Positions 1 to 9,678 of a DNA stretch of 64,000 nucleotides are shown piece after piece. The notes under the pieces were generated by a model. That model saw only the letters and a list, made by a program, of their open reading frames with translations, did not search any database and was not told the origin of the DNA. The position numbers were made by a program, and so were the translations under genes. The stretch is from Arthrobacter sp. MYb214 (GTDB lineage Bacteria; Actinomycetota; Actinomycetes; Actinomycetales; Micrococcaceae). Position 1 is the first letter of the stretch; every line of letters starts with the position of its first letter. Where the stretch lies: the NCBI RefSeq assembly GCF_002979865.1, contig NZ_PCPZ01000007.1, forward strand, positions 1 to 64,000, read 5' to 3'.

Positions 1-15
1 GGTCACCGCCGGACT
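1..15 (+). rRNA. rrf: 5S rRNA, 3' end only
   Basis: The first bases (GGTCACCGCCGGAC) match what I know as the extreme 3' end of actinobacterial 5S rRNA, the strand that closes helix I. The rest of the gene lies left of the window. A strong terminator follows 20 bases later, as expected at the end of an rRNA operon. The call rests on a short match, so the exact 3' end is approximate. Confidence 0.7.
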
Positions 16-34
16 TAACTTGAGTAGATGGTTT

Positions 35-70
35 GAGGCCCTGGTACCGTTTGGTGCCGGGGCCTCACCT
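35..70 (+). terminator. rRNA operon terminator
   Basis: A 14-bp stem (35-48 with 53-66, two G-U type mismatches) closes a GTTT loop and is followed by a short T-rich stretch. It sits directly behind the 5S rRNA end. Confidence 0.7.
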
Positions 71-405
71 GTTTAACCCGTCCCCTGGTAATCGACTTGC
101 TACAGCCTATGGGTTCAGTTTCATGCTAGGCCCTTTTTGTCGTTAACCCCTTTTAGAAGAGTTGAATCTATCAAGGGGCTTCGATCGGCTACGCATGCGT
201 CGATGGCTGGGGGGACAACCTTAGGGCCGCCACTGAGTGTCTTGCCACATTGGACCCGTTTCCCTATGGTATGACTCGTGCCTCCCGTAGACTTGAATTT
301 AGATGTACATGCCTCGAGGGCATGCTGAATAGTTAATAGTGAAGTGATTTGCAAAGGCAAACACGAAGGTTGCGGTATTGAGATAGCCGCTGAAGGGGAC
401 ATTAG
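71..405 (+). other. non-coding spacer between rrn and the TPR gene
   Basis: No gene with a plausible start and composition is visible here. Two short palindromes occur: ACGCATGCGT at 191-200, and an imperfect 17-bp one at 308-324 (CATGCC/GGCATG arms around TCGAG). The stretch from about 290 to 345 is AT-richer and probably carries the promoter of the following gene. I could not assign clear -35/-10 boxes. The ribosome binding site AAGGGGA lies at 393-399. Confidence 0.4.
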
Positions 406-2133
406 ATGTCTAACGAATTCCGCCGTAACTCCGACAACGGACGAGGCGACTTCCGGAACTCAGATTCAAACCGCAACAACTCCCGCGATGGCTTCAAGCG
501 TCGCGACGACCGTAGTGATTTCAAGCGCACCGACGATAACCGTGGTGGCTTCCGCGGTGACCGTAATGCTGACCGCGGCGGTGACTTCAAGCGCGACGAC
601 AACCGTGGTGGTGGCTTCAAGCGTGATGACAACCGTGGTGGTGGCTTCAAGCGTGACGATAACCGCGGTGGCGGTTTCCGCAATGATGACCGTGGTGGTT
701 TCCGCGGCGAGCGTCGCGATGACAACCGTGGCGGTGGCTTCCGCAATGATGACCGTGGTGGTTTCCGTGGCGAGCGTCGCGATGACAACCGCGGTGGCGG
801 CTTCAAGCGTGATGACAACCGCGGTGGCGGCTTCAAGCGTGATGACAACCGCGGTGGCGGTTTCCGCAATGATGACCGTGGCGGCTTCAAGCGTGATGAC
901 AACCGCGGTGGCGGTTTCCGCAATGAAGACCGTGGTGGTTTCCGCGGCGAGCGTCGCGATGACAACCGTGGCGGTGGCTTCAAGCGTGATGACAACCGCG
1001 GTGGCGGTTTCCGCAATGACGATCGTGGCGGCTTCAAGCGTGACGATAACCGTGGCGGTGGCTTCAAGCGTGATGACAACCGCGATGGTGGCTTCAAGCG
1101 TGCCGACGACCGTCGCTCGAAGGGTGAGTACCCAGCACGTGAAGACCGCTTTGCTGATAAGCGCGGTGACGCACCGCGCGCACATAATCCTGGCGATCTT
1201 CGCATCTCGAACCGTGCCGATCGTGAACAGTCCCCAGATATCGATGAGGATGTTACCGGTAAGGAGTTGGACCGCGTAGCACGCGCCCAGCTGCGTTACC
1301 TCGAAGAGCGCTCGGCAAGCTGGGTCGCAAAGCACCTGGTGATGGCTGGCCGCCTGCTGGAAGACGACCCAGAGCTGGCATACGAGCACACCCTGGCAGC
1401 ATCGCGCCGCGGCGGCCGTGTCGCGGTGGTTCGCGAGGCCGTTGGCATCGCTGCCTACCACGCTGGCAAGTACGCCGATGCACTGCGCGAACTGCGTACC
1501 CACCGTCGTATTTCCGGTTCGGACTACAACCTGCCATTGATCGCTGACTCGCTGCGTGGCCTGGGCCGCCCAGAGAAGGCAATCGAGCTCGCCCAGTCCG
1601 AGGAATGCGCCAATCTGGAAAGCGCCGTCAAGGTTGAAATGCAGATGGTTGCTGCCGGTTCGTATGGTGACTTGGGCAAGCTGGATAAGGCACTGGCTGA
1701 GCTGGAGTCGCTGGAACAGCTGAACTTCAACCGTGCCTTCTCCTTCAGCCCACGTTTGTTCACTGCCTACGCTGATCTGCTGTCGGCTGCCGGCCGTGCA
1801 GAAGACGCGAAGCGCTGGAACGCTCAGGTCGAGGTTGCAGAAAGCGCCCTGGGCATCGAGCGTGAAACCGAATCCTTCATCATGGACCTGGCTCCGGAGA
1901 TGGATGAGGAAGAGGAAACCCCACGCGCCAAGGATCTGATCGAGCCTTCGGAAGCTGAAGAAGCAGATGCCGACGCCGAGGCTGAAGAAGCAGATGCAGA
2001 AGCCGAGGCCGAAGAAGCAGAAGAGGCAGAAGCCGAGCAGACCGGCATCGACGAGGAAGATGACCTGAACGAAGTCATCGAATCCGACACGGAAGCTGGC
2101 GAAGCTGACGTGGAAGAAGAATCGGCGAAGTAA
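406..2133 (+). CDS. TPR-like protein with RGG-repeat N-terminus and acidic C-terminus
   Basis: A 575-residue protein in three parts. Residues 1 to about 240 are a low-complexity array of units such as DDNRGGGFKR and NDDRGGFRGERR, resembling eukaryotic RGG boxes that bind RNA. Residues from about 270 to 490 form an alpha-helical repeat region of tetratricopeptide type, with alternating small and aromatic positions. The last 85 residues are almost only Glu, Ala and Asp. The start is set by the AAGGGGA ribosome binding site 6 bases upstream. A TPR protein follows the rRNA operon or tyrS region in many Micrococcaceae, but its role is unknown. Location behind the 5S gene and the RGG array suggest RNA or ribosome association; this is inference. 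No signal peptide or membrane segment is visible. Confidence 0.9.
   Translation: MSNEFRRNSDNGRGDFRNSDSNRNNSRDGFKRRDDRSDFKRTDDNRGGFRGDRNADRGGDFKRDDNRGGGFKRDDNRGGGFKRDDNRGGGFRNDDRGGFRGERRDDNRGGGFRNDDRGGFRGERRDDNRGGGFKRDDNRGGGFKRDDNRGGGFRNDDRGGFKRDDNRGGGFRNEDRGGFRGERRDDNRGGGFKRDDNRGGGFRNDDRGGFKRDDNRGGGFKRDDNRDGGFKRADDRRSKGEYPAREDRFADKRGDAPRAHNPGDLRISNRADREQSPDIDEDVTGKELDRVARAQLRYLEERSASWVAKHLVMAGRLLEDDPELAYEHTLAASRRGGRVAVVREAVGIAAYHAGKYADALRELRTHRRISGSDYNLPLIADSLRGLGRPEKAIELAQSEECANLESAVKVEMQMVAAGSYGDLGKLDKALAELESLEQLNFNRAFSFSPRLFTAYADLLSAAGRAEDAKRWNAQVEVAESALGIERETESFIMDLAPEMDEEEETPRAKDLIEPSEAEEADADAEAEEADAEAEAEEAEEAEAEQTGIDEEDDLNEVIESDTEAGEADVEEESAK
583..1110 (+). repeat. in-frame tandem repeats encoding RGG units
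   Basis: Degenerate 24-39 base units, mostly built on GATGACAACCGCGGTGGCGG plus a TTCAAGCGT or TTCCGCAAT end, repeat in frame about fifteen times. Synonymous differences between units (CGT/CGC, GAT/GAC) show that selection acts on the peptide. They also show the array is not a recent perfect duplication. Copy number is likely to vary between strains. Confidence 0.85.
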
Positions 2134-2181
2134 GCTTTGGCGTAGTAGCCAAATACCTCAAGTAGTAGGAACCACCACCGA

Positions 2182-3189
2182 ATGCTGATTTCCGGATTTG
2201 ATTCCGTCCTCTCCGACTTGGACGGCGTCGTCTATGCTGGCCCGAACGCCATTGACGACGCCGTGGAGTCGCTGAACACCCTCGCGGAAGTGAATGTCAC
2301 CTTGGCGTTCATTACCAACAATGCTGGGCGTTCGCCGATGTCCGTCGCGGCCCACCTGCGCCAGCTGGGCGTGAAAACCAGCGCTGAGCAGGTTTTCGGT
2401 TCTGCCGACGCCGGTGCGGAGATGCTGGCCCGCGAATTGAATCCGGGATCCAAGGTTTTGGTGGTGGGTTCCCCCTACCTGCGCGAATGCATTGCCGTGC
2501 GCGGGTTGGAAGTCGTCGAATCCCATAAGGAAGAACCCGTAGCGGTGATCCAGGGGTTCGACCCGGACATCTCGTGGAAGAACCTGGCCGAGGCCAGCTA
2601 CGCGATCAATCACGGTGCCCAATGGGTTGCCACCAACACCGACCTGACGATTCCGCGCGCCGAGGGCCTGGCCCCGGGCAACGGATCGCTGGTCAATGCG
2701 GTGAAACTGGCCACGAGCGTGGAACCACGCGTGGCGGGCAAACCCGAATCCTACCTGTTCGCTCGGGCCGCGGACCGACTGGATTCCCAGCGCCCGCTGG
2801 TCGTCGGCGACCGCCTGGATACCGACATCCTTGGCGGCTTCCGTGCCGGGTTCTCCACCGCGCTGGTGCTGACCGGTGTGGACACGCCGCGCACAGCACT
2901 GGGCGCGCCGGTCGAGCAGCGCCCCAACTACCTCATCAATTCGATGGCTGATCTGTACCGGCCGTATCCGACCATCAAGGTACTGGGCTACGGCGTGCAG
3001 GTCGGCGACGCGGTTGCCAAGGTCGATAACGGCGCGATCGAAGTCTCGGGCAGCGACCAGGACCTGAATGCCTGGCGCGCCGCCTGCCATGCCTGGTGGC
3101 TGGCCCATCCGCGCCAGTCGGGGCACGAAGAACCGGAAATCCGGTTTACCGAACGCGGGCTCGATGCCCTGCGCAAGATCCGGGGCTAA
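2182..3189 (+). CDS. HAD-superfamily phosphatase, NagD-like (class IIA)
   Basis: A 335-residue cytosolic hydrolase. The N-terminal DLDGVVYAG is the HAD motif I with nucleophile Asp. ITNNAGRSP is motif II, and GDRLDTDILGG near residue 215 is the C-terminal metal-binding motif. The family dephosphorylates small phosphate esters such as nucleotides, glycerol 3-phosphate or p-nitrophenyl phosphate; the substrate here is unknown. The protein extends about 70 residues past the usual NagD core. It begins a run of co-directional, closely spaced genes reaching tlyA and nadK, equivalent to the Rv1692 position in M. tuberculosis. The start has an AGGA site 11 bases upstream, somewhat distant, so a slightly later start is possible. 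Confidence 0.88.
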   Translation: MLISGFDSVLSDLDGVVYAGPNAIDDAVESLNTLAEVNVTLAFITNNAGRSPMSVAAHLRQLGVKTSAEQVFGSADAGAEMLARELNPGSKVLVVGSPYLRECIAVRGLEVVESHKEEPVAVIQGFDPDISWKNLAEASYAINHGAQWVATNTDLTIPRAEGLAPGNGSLVNAVKLATSVEPRVAGKPESYLFARAADRLDSQRPLVVGDRLDTDILGGFRAGFSTALVLTGVDTPRTALGAPVEQRPNYLINSMADLYRPYPTIKVLGYGVQVGDAVAKVDNGAIEVSGSDQDLNAWRAACHAWWLAHPRQSGHEEPEIRFTERGLDALRKIRG

Positions 3190-3191
3190 GC

Positions 3192-3365
3192 ATGCAGCCG
3201 CAGAATCCTCTTCCGAGCCCTGGCCCTCGCGGGCTGGATGATGCAGCAGTGGAGCAGGCGCTGTCTTCCCTGGCCGACCATGACATTACCGAGCATGCCG
3301 GAATCTATGAGCAACTGCTCGTCGGCCTGCAGCAAGAACTGAATCGTACGGAGCACGGCGCGTGA
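3192..3365 (+). CDS. small conserved protein of the tlyA operon
   Basis: A 57-residue, acidic, probably helical protein beginning MQPQNPLPSPGPRGLDD. It sits 2 bases after the HAD gene, and its stop overlaps the tlyA GTG start. M. tuberculosis has an equally small gene (Rv1693) at the same place, which supports it being real. It has no recognisable motif. Translational coupling to tlyA is likely from the overlap. Confidence 0.75.
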   Translation: MQPQNPLPSPGPRGLDDAAVEQALSSLADHDITEHAGIYEQLLVGLQQELNRTEHGA

Positions 3366-4150
3366 ATCGCCTGGATCAAGAACTTGTCACCCGTGGGCTG
3401 GCGCGCTCGCGCACCGAAGCAGCCAAGCTGATCGATGCCCAGCGGGTGCTGCTGAACGGGCAGGCCGCCACCAAGGCCGCCAAGAAGGTTTCCGCCACCG
3501 ATGAGCTGGCGCTGGTGCCCAGCGAAGGCGAAGAATACGTCTCCCGTGCCGGGCATAAGCTCGCCGGAGCCCTAGATGCTTTTACGACTATTGACCCCGC
3601 TGGCCTGCACTGCCTGGACGCCGGTGCCTCGACCGGCGGCTTCACCGACGTGCTGTTGCGCCGCGGTGCGAAATCTGTGGTCGCAGCCGATGTAGGCCAT
3701 GGCCAGCTGGTCGACGAGCTGCGCGAAGACCCCCGCGTCACGGTCCACGAAGGACTGAACGTCCGCTATCTGGCCCCCGAAGATATTGGGGGACCAGTCG
3801 ACCTCGTAGTAGCCGACTTGTCCTTTATTTCGCTGCGCCTGGTGATCGACGCCTTGGCCGGGGCCGCCAAGGACGGCGGCTTCCTGCTGCTGATGGTCAA
3901 GCCGCAGTTCGAGGTCGGGCGCGAACACCTGAACCGCACCGGCGTGGTCACCGATCCCGCCCTGCGCCGCAGCTCCGTTGAAGCGGTGGTCGCCAGCGCG
4001 CAAGCCGCGGGACTGCACCTGCGCGGGCTGGCACGCAGCCCGCTGCCGGGACAGGACGGCAATGTCGAATTCTTCCTTTGGCTTGCCGCAGGAGAGGATC
4101 CACAGCCTGCCGATGTTCCACGCATCGGGCAGGATGTTGACTATTCTTAG
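3362..4150 (+). CDS. tlyA: TlyA, 16S/23S rRNA (cytidine-2'-O)-methyltransferase
   Basis: 262 residues, GTG start overlapping the stop of the preceding small gene. Residues 1-60 form an S4 RNA-binding domain (LARSRTEAAKLIDAQRVLLNG). The rest is an FtsJ/RrmJ-like Rossmann methyltransferase with the SAM loop LDAGASTGGFTDVLL at about residue 85. VVADLSFISLRLV and LLMVKPQFEVG, which carry the catalytic Asp and Lys, follow. In mycobacteria TlyA 2'-O-methylates 16S C1409 and 23S C1920, and its loss gives capreomycin resistance. The length and order match family members. The haemolysin name attached to some homologues is historical. Confidence 0.95.
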   Translation: MNRLDQELVTRGLARSRTEAAKLIDAQRVLLNGQAATKAAKKVSATDELALVPSEGEEYVSRAGHKLAGALDAFTTIDPAGLHCLDAGASTGGFTDVLLRRGAKSVVAADVGHGQLVDELREDPRVTVHEGLNVRYLAPEDIGGPVDLVVADLSFISLRLVIDALAGAAKDGGFLLLMVKPQFEVGREHLNRTGVVTDPALRRSSVEAVVASAQAAGLHLRGLARSPLPGQDGNVEFFLWLAAGEDPQPADVPRIGQDVDYS

Positions 4151-4166
4151 TAGTGACGTGTTTTAG

Positions 4167-4185
4167 CCGTGGTCGATAACCACGG
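4167..4185 (+). other. stem-loop between tlyA and nadK
   Basis: A perfect 7-bp stem (CCGTGGT/ACCACGG) with a 5-base loop, without a clear T tract. It may be a weak attenuator or an mRNA processing or stability element. Confidence 0.35.
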
Positions 4186-4224
4186 TCATTTTGCACCTCG
4201 CGATGCTGAGAGGGGCCGACCGCC

Positions 4225-5250
4225 TTGCGCCGAATCCTGATTTTCACCCATACCGGACGCCAAGAAGCGATCACCGCGGCCATAGAAACCTGCGCCCTGC
4301 TCAACGCCGCCGGAGCTATCCCGGTGATGCGCGGCAAGGACCAGCTGGCGATGACCGAAGCGATCGGCGCGGCTGTGCCTTCGGTGCAGGTGCTCGGCGA
4401 GGATTGCCAGATCGAGGACGTCGACATGGGCGTGGTGCTCGGTGGCGATGGCTCCGTGTTGCGTGCCGCGGAATTGGTGCGGGAATCCCCGATGCCGCTG
4501 GTGGGGGTAAACCTCGGGCATGTGGGTTTCCTCGCCGAAGCTGAACGCAGCGAACTGGCCTCCACCGTGGAAGCACTGGTCAATGAGACCTACACCGTGG
4601 AAGAACGCATGACCATGGAGGTCAAGGTGTGGCTGGACAACGTCTGCCTCGCCGAGACCTGGGCCTTGAACGAGGCCGCGGTGGAAAAGGCCAACCGCGA
4701 ACGCATGGTCGAGGTCGTGATCGAGGTCGACGGCCGGCCGATCTCCACCTTCGGTTGCGATGGTGTCGTGATGGCCACGCCTACCGGTTCCACCGCGTAC
4801 TCCTTCTCCGCCGGCGGCCCGGTGGTCTGGCCGGACGTGGCGGCGCTGATCATGGTGCCGATCTCCGCTCACGCACTGTTCGCCAAGCCCCTGGTCATTT
4901 CCCCGGATTCGATCATGGCCGTCGAAATGCTGACCCGCACCGATGCCGGGGCCGTGCTCTGGTGCGATGGACGGCGCACCATCGAGCTGCCGCCGGGAGC
5001 CCGTGTGGAAGTAACGCGCAGCGACCGCCCGGTGTACATGGCGCGATTGAACACGACGCCGTTTTCCGAGCGCCTGGTCAACAAGTTCGAGCTGCCCATT
5101 ACCGGTTGGCGCGGACCAGCGAAGGAAGAGGCGCGCCGTCCGGCCACTACGGCACTGCCGGTGATCGGACCAGGCCTGCAAAGCGTCGATCCGCATTACC
5201 GCGATGAACCGGGCATTCCCATGGTGGGACGCCCCGAGGACCAGGACTGA
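4225..5250 (+). CDS. nadK: NAD kinase
   Basis: A 341-residue ATP/polyphosphate-dependent NAD kinase that makes NADP+. VVLGGDGSVLRAAE contains the invariant GGDG loop. NLGHVGFLAE and TPTGSTAYSFSAGGP are the other family motifs, and SAHALFAKPLVISP follows. The start is TTG, chosen because GAGAGGGG lies 11 bases upstream and the first residues (RRILIFTHTGR) fit the usual N-terminus. The C-terminal tail of about 40 residues past the core is Pro- and charge-rich. It is the second catalytic gene of the tlyA-nadK-recN order conserved in actinobacteria. Confidence 0.96.
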   Translation: MRRILIFTHTGRQEAITAAIETCALLNAAGAIPVMRGKDQLAMTEAIGAAVPSVQVLGEDCQIEDVDMGVVLGGDGSVLRAAELVRESPMPLVGVNLGHVGFLAEAERSELASTVEALVNETYTVEERMTMEVKVWLDNVCLAETWALNEAAVEKANRERMVEVVIEVDGRPISTFGCDGVVMATPTGSTAYSFSAGGPVVWPDVAALIMVPISAHALFAKPLVISPDSIMAVEMLTRTDAGAVLWCDGRRTIELPPGARVEVTRSDRPVYMARLNTTPFSERLVNKFELPITGWRGPAKEEARRPATTALPVIGPGLQSVDPHYRDEPGIPMVGRPEDQD

Positions 5251-5282
5251 ATAGCGGCCTCGAAGAAAAACTTTCCACACGC

Positions 5283-5323
5283 TCGAACATAGTTACGAAA
5301 AATAGGGTTAGAACACATATACT
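5283..5323 (+). promoter_or_regulatory. recN promoter with SOS-box-like site
   Basis: TCGAACATAGTTACGA at 5283-5298 matches 13 of 16 positions of the actinobacterial/Bacillus LexA box (TCGAAC-N4-GTTCGA). A second, weaker AGAAC-containing copy lies at 5309-5324 and overlaps TATACT (5318-5323), a good -10 box. recN starts 44 bases later. recN is a classic SOS gene, so LexA control is likely; this is inferred from sequence only. Confidence 0.55.
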
Positions 5324-5367
5324 AAAAGCGCACGGTACGACTTGAACTCGACATTCGGGAGCAGGCA

Positions 5368-7122
5368 TTGATTCAGGAAATCCAGATATCCAACCTTGGG
5401 GTGATCACCGAGGCCACGCTTCCGCTTGGTCCGGGACTCACGGTAGTCACCGGTGAAACCGGCGCTGGCAAGACCATGGTGATCACCGCCTTGTCCCTGC
5501 TGCTCGGGCGCCGGGCCGATGCCGGTGCGGTGCGCAACGGCGCCAAGCACGCCCTTGCTGAAGCCGTGGTGCACTTGCCGCCAGATCACCACGTGCTCGA
5601 TGCCGCAGGCCAGGCAGGCGCATTCATCGAACCAGCGGGGGAGAACAGTGAACTGCTGCTTTCCCGCTCGCTCTCGGCCCAAGGCCGTTCACGCGCCACC
5701 ATCGGCGGACGCAGCGCCCCTGTCGGCCTGCTAGCCGAACTGGGGCACGATCTGGTGGCCGTCCATGGCCAATCGGACCAGATTCGCCTGAAAGAGCCGG
5801 TGGCGCAACGCGATGCCCTGGACCGCTTTGCAGGTAGCTCGCTGTCGCGCACGCTAAGCAACTACCAGCGAGCCTACCGCCAGTGGCGATCGGCTTCCAA
5901 GGAGCTGGCGGGGCTCAAAACCGAATCGCGCAACCGTGTTCGCGAAGCAGAAAACTTGCGCCTGGCGCTGGACGAGATCGATTCCCTGGATCCGCAGCCG
6001 GGCGAGGACGAAGCCTTGCGCGAGCAATCCATGAAGCTGGGCAATGTCGAGTCCCTGCGCACCGCCGGGCGGCAGGCGCAAGCCGTCATCGACTCCGAGG
6101 ATTTCGAGAACCCGGGCGTTACCACCTTGGCGGAGACCGCCCGCGGCGTGCTGGCCCAGGCCAGTGACGATGATACTGCGCTGGCCGCCTTCGCGGAGCG
6201 GGCAGCGGAACTGGGCATTCTCGCCTCGGAACTCTCCAGTGATCTTGCCGCCTACGTTGCCGACCTCGATGAGGAAGGTCCGGAGCGCTTGGCGCAGATT
6301 GAAGCCCGCCGTGCCGATTTGAGCAAGCTCATGCGCAAGTACGCACCGAGCATTGATCAGGTGCTCGCCTGGGCTGCCGAATCCCGTACCCGTCTGGAAG
6401 AACTCGGTGGGGATGACTCGCGCATCGAGGAGCTGGAAACAGAAGTCGTTGAATTGGAGCACAAGGTGGCCTCGCTGGCCTCGGACCTCTCCGACGCGCG
6501 CCGCAAGGCTGCCAAGAAACTCTCCGCGCAGGTTTCAGCCGAGCTCAAGGCCCTGGCGATGCCGGATGCCAAGCTCGTCATCGAGGTGAAGGAACTGGAA
6601 GAACCAGGTGCCTTCGGCCAGGACGCGATTTCCATGCTGCTGGCCCCGCATGCCGGAGCCTCGCCGCGACCGCTGGGCAAGGGTGCCAGCGGCGGCGAGC
6701 TCTCCCGCGTCATGCTGGCCATTGAAGTCGTCCTAGCGGCGGTCGACCCGGTGCCGACCTTCGTCTTTGACGAGGTGGACCAGGGCGTGGGTGGCAAAGC
6801 GGCGGTGGCCATTGGAGAGCGCCTGGCGATGCTGGCAAAGCATGTGCAGGTCATCGTCGTGACCCACCTGCCCCAGGTGGCCGCCTATGCGGATCGGCAC
6901 ATTCGTGTGATCAAGAATTCAGATGCCAAGTCGAAGGCGGGAGCTGGCTACACTGCCAGCGATGTCATCAGCCTGGATCAGGAAGCCCGCGTCAAGGAAC
7001 TTGCGCGCATGCTCGCCGGCCAAGAGGAATCCGGCACGGCGCAGGCGCATGCTGAGGAGTTGCTTGAAGAAGCGCAGAACCTAGTGTCATCGCTCACTTC
7101 CAAGAGAATGGCGAAAGCCTAA
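5368..7122 (+). CDS. recN: DNA repair protein RecN
   Basis: A 584-residue SMC-like ATPase acting in double-strand break repair. Walker A (TGETGAGKT) is at about residue 30. Two coiled-coil stretches fill the middle (about 150-390). The C-terminal half has the signature GASGGELSRVMLA and Walker B FVFDEVDQGVGG, followed by the H-loop VTHLPQVAAYAD. The TTG start has a GGGAGCAGG site 3-9 bases upstream and its own promoter region, so it can be expressed separately from nadK. In M. tuberculosis recN also follows the NAD kinase gene. Confidence 0.97.
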   Translation: MIQEIQISNLGVITEATLPLGPGLTVVTGETGAGKTMVITALSLLLGRRADAGAVRNGAKHALAEAVVHLPPDHHVLDAAGQAGAFIEPAGENSELLLSRSLSAQGRSRATIGGRSAPVGLLAELGHDLVAVHGQSDQIRLKEPVAQRDALDRFAGSSLSRTLSNYQRAYRQWRSASKELAGLKTESRNRVREAENLRLALDEIDSLDPQPGEDEALREQSMKLGNVESLRTAGRQAQAVIDSEDFENPGVTTLAETARGVLAQASDDDTALAAFAERAAELGILASELSSDLAAYVADLDEEGPERLAQIEARRADLSKLMRKYAPSIDQVLAWAAESRTRLEELGGDDSRIEELETEVVELEHKVASLASDLSDARRKAAKKLSAQVSAELKALAMPDAKLVIEVKELEEPGAFGQDAISMLLAPHAGASPRPLGKGASGGELSRVMLAIEVVLAAVDPVPTFVFDEVDQGVGGKAAVAIGERLAMLAKHVQVIVVTHLPQVAAYADRHIRVIKNSDAKSKAGAGYTASDVISLDQEARVKELARMLAGQEESGTAQAHAEELLEEAQNLVSSLTSKRMAKA

Positions 7123-7223
7123 AAGTCTTGGTGAGCCCCTGAATTACGGCAATGCTAGGGCATTGGCCGGAGGTGCACTAGAGTCTTATGAGGATGCGAA
7201 ATATTGGAATGGTGATAGGATGA

Positions 7224-8909
<1,686 letters not shown>

Positions 8910-8952
8910 GTAAGTAATACAGCTTGCCGGAGGTAAAACTCTGAAGGCACTG

Positions 8953-8978
8953 CGCGCCGGTCGTTACTGACCGGCGCG
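8953..8978 (+). terminator. hairpin terminator behind pyrG
   Basis: A perfect 10-bp GC-rich stem (CGCGCCGGTC/GACCGGCGCG) with a 6-base loop, followed by TAGCTGTTTAAG. The T tract is short, so termination may be partial and let transcription continue into the NUDIX gene. Confidence 0.6.
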
Positions 8979-9033
8979 TAGCTGTTTAAGCTGGAGAATA
9001 CCGACCAGCTTTTTCCACCGAAGGACGATCCTC

Positions 9034-9678
9034 GTGCCGCTGCATCCGATAGCCGATGAATTCTCACCACGTGAATTGCTGAACCGTGAAACCGTGTACG
9101 AGGGACGGATCTGGGACGTCATCCATGACACGGTGAAGCTCTCCGAATCCGGGGCGACCATTGAACGCGATTACATCAACCACCCCGGTGCTGTATGCGT
9201 TCTGGTCATGGATGCTGAAGAACGCATCTTGATGGTCAACCAGTACCGCCACCCGGTAGGCATGCGGCTGTGGGAAATCCCTGCCGGGCTGCTCGATGTG
9301 GCTGGAGAACCACCTTTGGAAGCTGCCAAGCGCGAATTATGGGAAGAAGCGGATCGTACCGCCGAGCACTGGTCGATCCTCACCGATGTTTTCTTGAGCC
9401 CGGGCTCCTCGGCCGAGGCAGTGCGAGTCTACCTCGCGCGCGATGCGAAACTGGTTGCCGCCGATCAGCGCCATGAGCGTACCGAGGAGGAAGCTGAAAT
9501 GATCAGCACCTGGGTGCCGCTGGAGGAAGCCGTCGCAGCCGTGCTGGCAGGCAAGATCCATAATCCCACCGCGACAATCGCGATCCTTGCCGCTCATGCA
9601 GCCCGTACCAGCAAGTACTTGGACCTGCGCGATGCGAACGAGCCATTCGATGTGCACCCATACCTGCGCGAAGGATGA
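9034..9678 (+). CDS. NUDIX hydrolase, ADP-ribose pyrophosphatase type
   Basis: 214 residues, GTG start with AAGGACGA 6 bases upstream. The NUDIX box reads GLLDVAGEPPLEAAKREL then WEEA, with the metal-binding Glu residues. It has one extra residue after the first Gly, as in the M. tuberculosis ADP-ribose pyrophosphatase Rv1700, which occupies the same place between pyrG and xerD. It probably cleaves ADP-ribose to AMP and ribose 5-phosphate. Its stop overlaps the xerD start (ATGA), so the two are translated together. Confidence 0.9.
   Translation: MPLHPIADEFSPRELLNRETVYEGRIWDVIHDTVKLSESGATIERDYINHPGAVCVLVMDAEERILMVNQYRHPVGMRLWEIPAGLLDVAGEPPLEAAKRELWEEADRTAEHWSILTDVFLSPGSSAEAVRVYLARDAKLVAADQRHERTEEEAEMISTWVPLEEAVAAVLAGKIHNPTATIAILAAHAARTSKYLDLRDANEPFDVHPYLREG

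Noticed and set aside
583-1110. Tandem repeats resembling a CRISPR array
   Set aside because: Units are in-frame multiples of three, have no unique spacers and encode RGG peptides inside a good gene.
402-1503. Long open frames on the minus strand (267 and 345 codons) and in other plus frames across the RGG repeats
   Set aside because: They arise from the codon periodicity of the repeat array. Their products are Arg/Pro/Ser or Ala/Val/Thr monotony without motifs or ribosome sites.
4167-4185. Stem-loop before nadK as a terminator
   Set aside because: The stem is short and lacks a T tract, and tlyA-nadK-recN are usually co-transcribed. It is kept only as an undefined hairpin.
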